Assembly: GCF_024055635.1 (NCBI RefSeq) | Contig: NZ_JAMXMB010000003.1 | Location: 116,819-180,818 of the forward strand | DNA: 64,000 nucleotides | Reading direction: 5' to 3' | DNA from: Microbacterium yannicii | GTDB taxonomy: Bacteria; Actinomycetota; Actinomycetes; Actinomycetales; Microbacteriaceae | In this document: one piece after another, positions 58,637 through 64,000 of the stretch | Layout of the letters: the number at the start of each line of letters is the position of its first letter | Numbering within the stretch: the first letter of the stretch is position 1 | Made by a program: the position numbers and the translations under genes | Notes under the pieces: model-generated | Told to the model about the DNA's origin: nothing | The model's database searches: none | The model's input: only the letters and a program-made list of their open reading frames with translations

Positions 58637-59044
58637 TCACTGCGCCGACGGGGACAAAACCCAGCAGGAGTTCACGAAACCGGTCGTCGCAAGCGCGGTG
58701 GTGGGGATGACCTCGCGGAACGCGCGGGCGTGCAGCTCGGATGCCGGAAGCTCGACCACGCGCCAGCCCACCACGCCGTGCTGCTCGTCCTGCGCCTCGA
58801 TCGCGCAGGCCACGGCCGAGCCCGGGGGAGAGGTGATCTGGAATCCGAGCGTCACCGAGTGCTCGTCCGCCACGTCGAACGAGGTGGTGTCGGAGTCCAC
58901 CGCGTCGAGCGCATTCTGCACGGTGAACCAGCCGAAGAGGGCGATGACGCCCACCGCCACGAGCACGCCCGCCCCGATCGCCCAGCGACGTGCCGGCGAA
59001 CGACCTCGACCGTAGCGCTCGTCGAGCATGTCCTGCGTGGTCAC
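58637..59044 (-). CDS. DUF4307 domain-containing membrane protein
   Basis: 135 residues. A short cytoplasmic N-terminus (DERYGRGRSPARRW), one TM segment (AIGAGVLVAVGVIALFGWFTVQNAL) and a compact extracytoplasmic beta domain (SVTLGFQITSPPGSAVACAIEAQDEQHGVVGWRVVELPAS). Conserved in actinobacteria next to greA and often mca; function unknown. GTG start with AGGGAG 5 bases upstream on the minus strand. Divergent from the next small membrane gene. Confidence 0.88.
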   Translation of the reverse strand: MTTQDMLDERYGRGRSPARRWAIGAGVLVAVGVIALFGWFTVQNALDAVDSDTTSFDVADEHSVTLGFQITSPPGSAVACAIEAQDEQHGVVGWRVVELPASELHARAFREVIPTTALATTGFVNSCWVLSPSAQ

Positions 59045-59160
59045 GCCGCTCCCTGACGTCTCATCGGCCCGGATGGGAAAGATTAGGCTGGAAGTCCAGG
59101 CTATGCGCTCGCGCGCACCCCCGACGACACCGCCCGCCTCGCGGGCAGAGCGAGGACCCC

Positions 59161-59475
59161 ATGCAGCACGCGATCGCCGTGATCCTCAGCGCCGCGACGA
59201 CGCCGAGTCCGACGCCGACGCCGTCCACGGTCGACCCCGACATCGTGACCCCCGGCGTGGTGGGCTTCGTGGTCACCGCCCTGATCGCGATCGCCGTGAT
59301 CCTGCTGGTGTGGGACATGATGCGGCGCATCCGGCGCGGGCGCGTGCGGGCCGACATCCAGGAGGAGCTGGATGCCGAGGAGCAGGCGGCGCGGGCGATG
59401 GAGGCCACGGAAGTCGACGACGAGAGCATCGACCCCGCCGACGACGACACGCGCGGCGACGTGCCTGGACGCTGA
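59161..59475 (+). CDS. Small membrane protein (104 residues)
   Basis: Thr/Pro-rich exported N-terminus (TTPSPTPTPSTVDPD), one TM segment (VVGFVVTALIAIAVILLVWDMM) and a charged cytoplasmic tail (RRIRRGRVRADIQEELDAEEQ). Position between DUF4307 and hemolysin III is that of the small membrane gene Rv1083 in Mycobacterium. GAGGAC lies 5 bases before the ATG. Function unknown. TTAGGCT at about 59086 is a plausible promoter. Confidence 0.75.
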   Translation: MQHAIAVILSAATTPSPTPTPSTVDPDIVTPGVVGFVVTALIAIAVILLVWDMMRRIRRGRVRADIQEELDAEEQAARAMEATEVDDESIDPADDDTRGDVPGR

Positions 59476-59486
59476 CGCGGATGCGA

Positions 59487-59513
59487 GCGGATGCCGCGGT
59501 CCGCGGCATCCGC
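59487..59513. terminator. Perfect 13-bp hairpin between convergent genes
   Basis: GCGGATGCCGCGG (59487-59499), one base, then CCGCGGCATCCGC (59501-59513). It lies between the small membrane gene and hemolysin III. Both arms consist of the window's most over-represented octamer, GGATGCCG/CGGCATCC. Confidence 0.75.
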
Positions 59514-59515
59514 CA

Positions 59516-60259
59516 TCAGCCGGGCAGGCCGAGCGACGGCGACAGCGGGTCGAGCGCGATCAGCAGGCACGCCGTCCAATGGCACAGGAAGGCGAGCACC
59601 GTGCAGACGTGGAAGATCTCGTGGAAGCCGAAATGGCCGGGCCACGGGTTGGGCCGCTTGAGCGCGTAGACGATCGCGCCGCCGGTGTAGAGCAGGCCGC
59701 CGACCGCGACGAGGATCATCATGGCCGGGTTGGCCTCGAAGAGGTCGACGAGGTACATGACCGCTGCCCAGCCGAGCGCGAGATACAGCGCGACGTAGAG
59801 CCAGCGCGGCGCGTTGATCCAGAAGACGCGGAACAGGATGCCGACCAGGGCCCCGCTCCACACCAGCACGAGCAGCAGAGCGCCCTGCTGGGGCGGGAGG
59901 GCGAGCGTCGCGATCGGCGTGTAGGTGCCGGCGATCAGCAGCAGGATGTTGGCGTGGTCGATCCGCTTGAGGATCGCCTTGGTCTTCGGCTTCCAGTTGA
60001 AGCGGTGGTACAGCGCCGAGTTGCCGAACAGCAGCAGCGACGTCGCCATGAAGACGGCGCAGGCCCACTTGGCGGGCGCGCCCTGGGCCACCGCGATCAG
60101 CACGATGCCCGCGACGATGGCGACAGGGAAGGTGGCCGCGTGGATCCAACCGCGCCAGGTGGGCTTGATCTCGGGGTTCGCGGCATCGACGGCCGCGGCG
60201 TCCATCAGGGGCAGCACGGGGACCTCGGGGGCCCGGGGGGCACTGCGACGACGGCTCAT
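59516..60259 (-). CDS. Hemolysin III family (PAQR-type) membrane protein
   Basis: 247 residues with seven TM segments. The HlyIII/PAQR zinc-site motifs are present: SALYHRFNWKPK, RIDHANILLLIAGTYTPI and FGFHEIFHVCTVLAFLCHW (metal-binding His/Asp). Bacterial TrhA-like members affect membrane fluidity; hemolysin activity is a historical name. ATG start with TACGCT ending 6 bases upstream on the minus strand (GAGGGG in the spacer could be a ribosome site). Divergent from the prenyltransferase, as with Rv1085c/Rv1086. Confidence 0.94.
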   Translation of the reverse strand: MSRRRSAPRAPEVPVLPLMDAAAVDAANPEIKPTWRGWIHAATFPVAIVAGIVLIAVAQGAPAKWACAVFMATSLLLFGNSALYHRFNWKPKTKAILKRIDHANILLLIAGTYTPIATLALPPQQGALLLVLVWSGALVGILFRVFWINAPRWLYVALYLALGWAAVMYLVDLFEANPAMMILVAVGGLLYTGGAIVYALKRPNPWPGHFGFHEIFHVCTVLAFLCHWTACLLIALDPLSPSLGLPG

Positions 60260-60369
60260 CCCCTCAGCGTAGAGGGCGCGACATGCCGGCCGCGGAACAT
60301 AGCCGATCGTGCGGATGCCGCACCCGGCGCACGCTAGGGAGGGTGGCGCACGCGGGGTAGCGTAGGCGT

Positions 60370-61155
60370 GTGGCGCGCGGCGAGACGAACGAGGGCAGAG
60401 GACCCCTCTACCGGCTCTACATCAACCGCCTGCGCCGACGGCTCGATCCTGCCGCGGTGCCCCGGCACCTCGCGATGATGATCGACGGCAATCGCCGCTG
60501 GGCCAAGCAGCTCGGCTACGACTCGGCCGCGCACGGCCACCGCGCGGGCGCCGCGAAGATGAAGGAGTTCCTCCGCTGGTGCGACGACGTCGGCATCCGC
60601 GTCGTGTCGCTGTATCTCCTCTCCAATGACAACCTGCGCAAGCGCGACTCCCGGGAACTGTCGGACCTGATCGAGATCATCGCGGAGCTCGCCGACGAGC
60701 TCTCGCACGAGCGCGACTGGCGGGTGAAGCACGTCGGCCGTGCCGACGCGCTGCCCGGCGACCTCGCGAGGGTGCTCGCCGACGTCGAGGCGCGCACCAA
60801 GGGCAACACCGGCATGCACGTGAACCTCGCGGTGGGCTATGGCGGGCGCGGCGAGATCGTGGACGCCGTGCGCAGCATCATCGCACAGCACGACGAGCAG
60901 GGCGGGTCGCTGGAGGAGCTCGCCGCGAGCCTCACCCCCGAGCAGATCGGCGAGCACCTCTACACCGGCGGACAGCCGGACCCCGACCTCGTGATCCGCA
61001 CGTCCGGAGAGCAGCGGCTGAGCGACTTCCTGCTCTGGCAGTCGGCGCACTCCGAGTTCTATTTCGTCGAGGCGCTCGGGCCGGATCTACGTGAGGTGGA
61101 CTTCCTGCGGGCCATCCGCGACTTCACGTCGCGGGAGCGCCGTTTCGGCGGCTGA
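60370..61155 (+). CDS. Cis-prenyltransferase (UppS/Z-FPP synthase family)
   Basis: 261 residues. HLAMMIDGNRRWAKQLG with the Mg2+-binding Asp39, YLLSNDNLRKRDSRELSDL, NLAVGYGGRGEIVDAV and PDLVIRTSGEQRLSDFLLWQSAHSEFYFVEALGPD are family hallmarks. Position and length are those of Rv1086 (Z-farnesyl diphosphate synthase), not of the longer decaprenyl enzyme; chain length cannot be read from sequence here. GTG start with TAGCGT ending 6 bases upstream (leaderless). Confidence 0.95.
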   Translation: MARGETNEGRGPLYRLYINRLRRRLDPAAVPRHLAMMIDGNRRWAKQLGYDSAAHGHRAGAAKMKEFLRWCDDVGIRVVSLYLLSNDNLRKRDSRELSDLIEIIAELADELSHERDWRVKHVGRADALPGDLARVLADVEARTKGNTGMHVNLAVGYGGRGEIVDAVRSIIAQHDEQGGSLEELAASLTPEQIGEHLYTGGQPDPDLVIRTSGEQRLSDFLLWQSAHSEFYFVEALGPDLREVDFLRAIRDFTSRERRFGG

Positions 61156-61200
61156 GCCGTCCGTCGCCTCCACGCCCGCCGCTCTGCCAGAATGATCGGC

Positions 61201-62322
61201 GTGACCGATCTGGATTCTTATCTGGCGTCGTTCGATGGGGAACCGGGGTATCTGGATTGGGCCGCGTTCGGCCCGCTCTCTCCGGCGGTCCGCAGCGAGG
61301 CGCAGGGCGACACCGAGCTGCTGGGCTCCGGCCGGCCCACGAGCATCGACCTGGTCGCGGATCACCTGCGTGAGGCTCGGGAACTCGTCGCCGAGCTGAT
61401 CGGAACGGATGCCGAGCACGTCGTGCTGCAGCCGTCCACCACCTACGGGCTCATGCACGCCATCTACGGCCTCGCAGGCGGACTCATGCTGGGTCGAGGC
61501 GAGTTCCCGAGCCTCACCGTCGCGGCGACCCGGGCGTCAGAGGCGTTCGGATCAATGCAGCTGCAGTGGGTGGAGCCGGCCGACGGCTTCATGACCCCCG
61601 ACGCCGTGCGGTCCGCGCTCTCCGATGAGACGAGAGCTGTCGCGGTCAGCCTCGTCGACTTCCGGACCGGCTACCGCACCGACCTGTCGGCACTGCGCGA
61701 AGTCATCGGCGACCGCCTCCTCATCGTCGACGCCATCCAGGGCTTCGGCATGGTGGAGGCCGACTATCTGGCGGCCGATGTCGTGTGCGGCCACGGGTAC
61801 AAGTGGCTGCGCGCGGGCCGGGGCACCGGGTTCGCCTGGTTCGGCGACCGCGCGCTCGAGCGCATCGCGCCGGTGCTCTCGGGATTCCGCGGGGTCGACG
61901 GCGATCTGCCGGTCGACGCCGTGCCGGCGCCCTCCGCATCCGCGCAGGCGTTCTCGGTCTCCGGCGTCGACACGCTCGCCGCCGCGCGGCTCGCGACGGC
62001 CCTGCGCGAGGTCGTCGACGTCGGCGTCGCGCAGATCGAGTCGGTGCTCTCGGCACGCGCGACCGACGTGATGTTCTACGCCGACCGCTACGACGTACCG
62101 GTGGTCACGCCGCGCGAGACCGAGCGTCGCGCCGGCATCGTCACGCTCGAGCCCGCGCCGCAGGACGCCGCGCCGCTGGCGGCGTCGCTCGCCAACCACG
62201 GTCTCACGGTCACCACGCGGGCCGGCCGCATCCGCGTCGCACCGCACGTCGGCACCGGCGCCGACACGCTGCGGCTGTTCGGCGACGCACTCGCCGCGTT
62301 CTCGTCGACGCGCGTCTGGTGA
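61201..62322 (+). CDS. Class V aminotransferase-fold PLP enzyme
   Basis: 373 residues from GTG 61201. Cysteine-desulfurase/kynureninase-like type I PLP fold: LQPSTTYGLMHAIYGLAGGL, DETRAVAVSLVDFRTGYRTDL, LLIVDAIQGFGMVEADY (PLP Asp) and GHGYKWLRAGRGTGFAWF (PLP Lys). Without the conserved catalytic Cys of SufS/IscS, desulfurase activity is unlikely; substrate unknown. CAGAAT ends 7 bases before the GTG; ATG 61192 would add three residues. Confidence 0.87.
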   Translation: MTDLDSYLASFDGEPGYLDWAAFGPLSPAVRSEAQGDTELLGSGRPTSIDLVADHLREARELVAELIGTDAEHVVLQPSTTYGLMHAIYGLAGGLMLGRGEFPSLTVAATRASEAFGSMQLQWVEPADGFMTPDAVRSALSDETRAVAVSLVDFRTGYRTDLSALREVIGDRLLIVDAIQGFGMVEADYLAADVVCGHGYKWLRAGRGTGFAWFGDRALERIAPVLSGFRGVDGDLPVDAVPAPSASAQAFSVSGVDTLAAARLATALREVVDVGVAQIESVLSARATDVMFYADRYDVPVVTPRETERRAGIVTLEPAPQDAAPLAASLANHGLTVTTRAGRIRVAPHVGTGADTLRLFGDALAAFSSTRVW

Positions 62323-62580
62323 CCGACCGGCCGCGAGGACGCGGGCTCGCCGGTGAAGGCCGGCGGCGACTCGGCGGCGGTTCGCAGCATCCGTTCATCC
62401 AAACGTCACACGATTGCCGCGTGTCGGGCGCGCGCGATGTCGGCGGGCGGACGTAGCGTGAGCGCATCGGGCAAGGAGCCCGGTCGAGTCGGCCTCACGG
62501 ATCGCGACTTCACGATCTACGACTCGGTACCCTGGTCGACTCGTGACTGCCGGGTGAACCACCCGGGGCGGGAGTGGGTT
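62323..62580 (+). promoter_or_regulatory. phoH2 upstream region with start-proximal hairpin
   Basis: 258 bases. TAGCGT (about 62454) and TACCCT (about 62528) are -10 candidates. CCGGGTG (62550-62556) pairs with CACCCGG (62560-62566), just before the GGAG ribosome site at 62571-62574. The phoH2 frame stays open through this region, but composition is not coding-like and no separate small gene like mycobacterial phoAT is convincing. Confidence 0.4.
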
Positions 62581-63936
62581 GTGACCACACGAGCACCACA
62601 CGAGCAGCGCAGTCAGGATCTCGAGCAGATCGCAGCATCCGACCAGGACCTGCGCACCTACGTTCTGGACACATCGGTGCTGCTCAGCGATCCACGGGCG
62701 TTCTTCCGTTTCGCCGAGCACAGCGTCGTGATCCCCGTCGTGGTGATCACGGAGCTCGAAGGCAAGCGGCACGACCCTGAGATCGGCTATTTCGCCCGGC
62801 AGGCGCTGCGCCACCTCGACGAACTCCGCGTCGAGCACGGCCGGCTCGACTTCCCAGTCCCGGTGGGTGAGGGAGGCACGCTGCGGGTCGAGCTCAACAA
62901 CACCGACTCGACGGTGCTGCCTTCAGGCATGCGGCTGGGCGACAACGACAGCCGCATCCTTGCCATCGCGATGAACCTCGCCCAGGACGGGCAGGAGGTC
63001 ACGGTGGTCTCGAAAGACCTCCCCATGCGCGTCAAGGCCGCATCGCTCGGCATCACCGCCGAGGAGTACCTTGCGGAGCAGGCGGTCGACTCAGGTTGGA
63101 CCGGCATCTCCGACATCGACGTGTCGGGCGACGACATCAGCGATCTCTACGAGAGCGAGGTCGCGGTCAGCGAGGACGTCCGCGGGTTGCCCGTGAACAC
63201 CGGACTGATCGTCCACTCCGAACGCGGATCGGCACTCGGGCGGGTCATCGGAGACGGGGAGTTCCGCCTGGTGCGCGGTGACCGGGAGGTCTTCGGACTG
63301 CACGGGCGCTCTGCGGAACAGCGCATCGCCATCGATCTCCTCCTCGACCCCGAGGTGGGCATCGTCTCACTCGGCGGACGCGCCGGAACGGGCAAGTCGG
63401 CGCTCGCTCTGTGCGCCGCGCTGGAAGCGGTGCTGGAACGGCAGCAGCAGCGGAAGATCATCGTGTTCCGCCCGCTCTTCGCTGTGGGCGGGCAGGAGCT
63501 CGGGTACCTCCCCGGTGACCAGCAGGAGAAGATGAATCCGTGGGGTCAGGCGGTGTTCGACACGCTCGGCTCCGTCGTGTCGGGCAACGTGCTCGACGAA
63601 GTCATCGAGCGGGGCCTCCTCGAGGTGCTGCCGCTGACGCACATCCGCGGCCGCTCGCTGCACGACGCCTTCGTGATCGTGGACGAGGCGCAGTCGCTCG
63701 AGCGCAACGTCCTGCTGACGGTGCTGAGCCGGATCGGCCAGGGATCCCGCGTCGTGCTCACGCACGACGTCGGCCAGCGCGACAATCTGCGCGTCGGGCG
63801 GCACGACGGTGTCGCGTCCGTGATCGAGACCTTGAAGGGGCACTCGCTGTTCGGGCACGTCACGCTCGTGCGCTCCGAGCGGTCCGCGATCGCAGCCCTC
63901 GTCACCGACCTGCTGGAGGCGGGGGAGCTCGCCTGA
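62581..63936 (+). CDS. phoH2: PIN domain-PhoH ATPase (PhoH2)
   Basis: 451 residues. PIN RNase domain at the N-terminus ([16 protein letters not shown], catalytic Asp30; [24 protein letters not shown]), then PhoH ATPase with Walker [13 protein letters not shown] (near 269) and Walker B VIVDEAQ (near 368), the fusion called PhoH2, an RNA helicase-nuclease. GTG 62581 has GGAG 6 bases upstream; the frame is open upstream to about 62353. In mycobacteria it is preceded by the antitoxin-like phoAT, which I do not find. Confidence 0.94.
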   Translation: MTTRAPHEQRSQDLEQIAASDQDLRTYVLDTSVLLSDPRAFFRFAEHSVVIPVVVITELEGKRHDPEIGYFARQALRHLDELRVEHGRLDFPVPVGEGGTLRVELNNTDSTVLPSGMRLGDNDSRILAIAMNLAQDGQEVTVVSKDLPMRVKAASLGITAEEYLAEQAVDSGWTGISDIDVSGDDISDLYESEVAVSEDVRGLPVNTGLIVHSERGSALGRVIGDGEFRLVRGDREVFGLHGRSAEQRIAIDLLLDPEVGIVSLGGRAGTGKSALALCAALEAVLERQQQRKIIVFRPLFAVGGQELGYLPGDQQEKMNPWGQAVFDTLGSVVSGNVLDEVIERGLLEVLPLTHIRGRSLHDAFVIVDEAQSLERNVLLTVLSRIGQGSRVVLTHDVGQRDNLRVGRHDGVASVIETLKGHSLFGHVTLVRSERSAIAALVTDLLEAGELA

Positions 63937-64000
63937 GCCCGAAGGTCGCCTGAAGCGCAGTCGCACGTAGCCTGCGCGGCGGGCCGGGATGCGGCATCCC

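Overview
The window is one contiguous stretch of chromosome from a high-GC actinobacterium, most likely of the family Microbacteriaceae (Microbacterium-like). The support is: very GC-rich sequence with strong third-position G/C bias, many GTG starts, many genes that look leaderless (a TANNNT-type -10 hexamer ending 6-7 bases before the start codon), tRNAs without encoded CCA, and gene order that follows actinobacterial synteny as I remember it from Mycobacterium (glmU-prs-rplY-pth-mfd-mazG-eno-ftsB-DUF501 and later greA-DUF4307-small membrane protein-hemolysin III-cis-prenyltransferase-phoH2). I see no prophage, insertion sequence, plasmid gene or CRISPR array.

Layout. 1-4 kb: the end of an ABC-F ATPase, a MarR regulator, tRNA-Gln, glmU (cell-wall precursor UDP-GlcNAc) and prs (PRPP). 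4-10.5 kb: a P-type cation ATPase, then a compact extracytosolic flavin/electron-transfer cluster (FMN-binding lipoprotein, ApbE flavin transferase, MOSC protein, RnfD/NqrB-like membrane domain fused to a ferredoxin-reductase domain). 10.5-15.3 kb: a two-component system divergent from a MacB/FtsX-type ABC exporter. 15.3-20.3 kb: an SDR-type NAD-dependent epimerase, an FAD oxidase, 6-phosphogluconate dehydrogenase and gluconokinase. 20.3-26.7 kb: ribosomal protein L25, peptidyl-tRNA hydrolase and mfd, separated by unusually repeat-rich intergenic DNA. 26.7-31.7 kb: accessory genes, including an MFS transporter carrying a cyclic-nucleotide-binding domain next to a DUF2652 protein with a class III cyclase fold. 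31.7-45.8 kb: ppc, nhaA (with a switch-like leader), mazG, hisS, an APC permease, small regulators and enzymes, eno and ftsB. 45.8-52.3 kb: DUF501, a membrane-anchored subtilase, NDH-2, a UAA-anticodon tRNA, and a PLP racemase-fold/lactone-oxidase pair. 52.3-64 kb: LemA, two convergent AlkX/YcaQ-type glycosylase-fold proteins, an AI-2E exporter, ilvA, greA, hemolysin III, a prenyltransferase, a class V aminotransferase and PIN-PhoH.

Most genes are housekeeping genes. The points most worth following are: the cyclase-like/cNMP-transporter pair (28965-31398), the mutually exclusive hairpins before nhaA (34594-34631), the duplicated CCTCANNTGAGG palindromes (21973-22205), the class-I-shaped UAA tRNA (49272-49344), the hairpin that buries the ftsB start (45229-45268), the leaderless 9-residue upstream ORF (49692-49721), the NIE/QID pair of glycosylase-fold proteins, and REP-like sequences translated in frame inside hisS and a histidine kinase.
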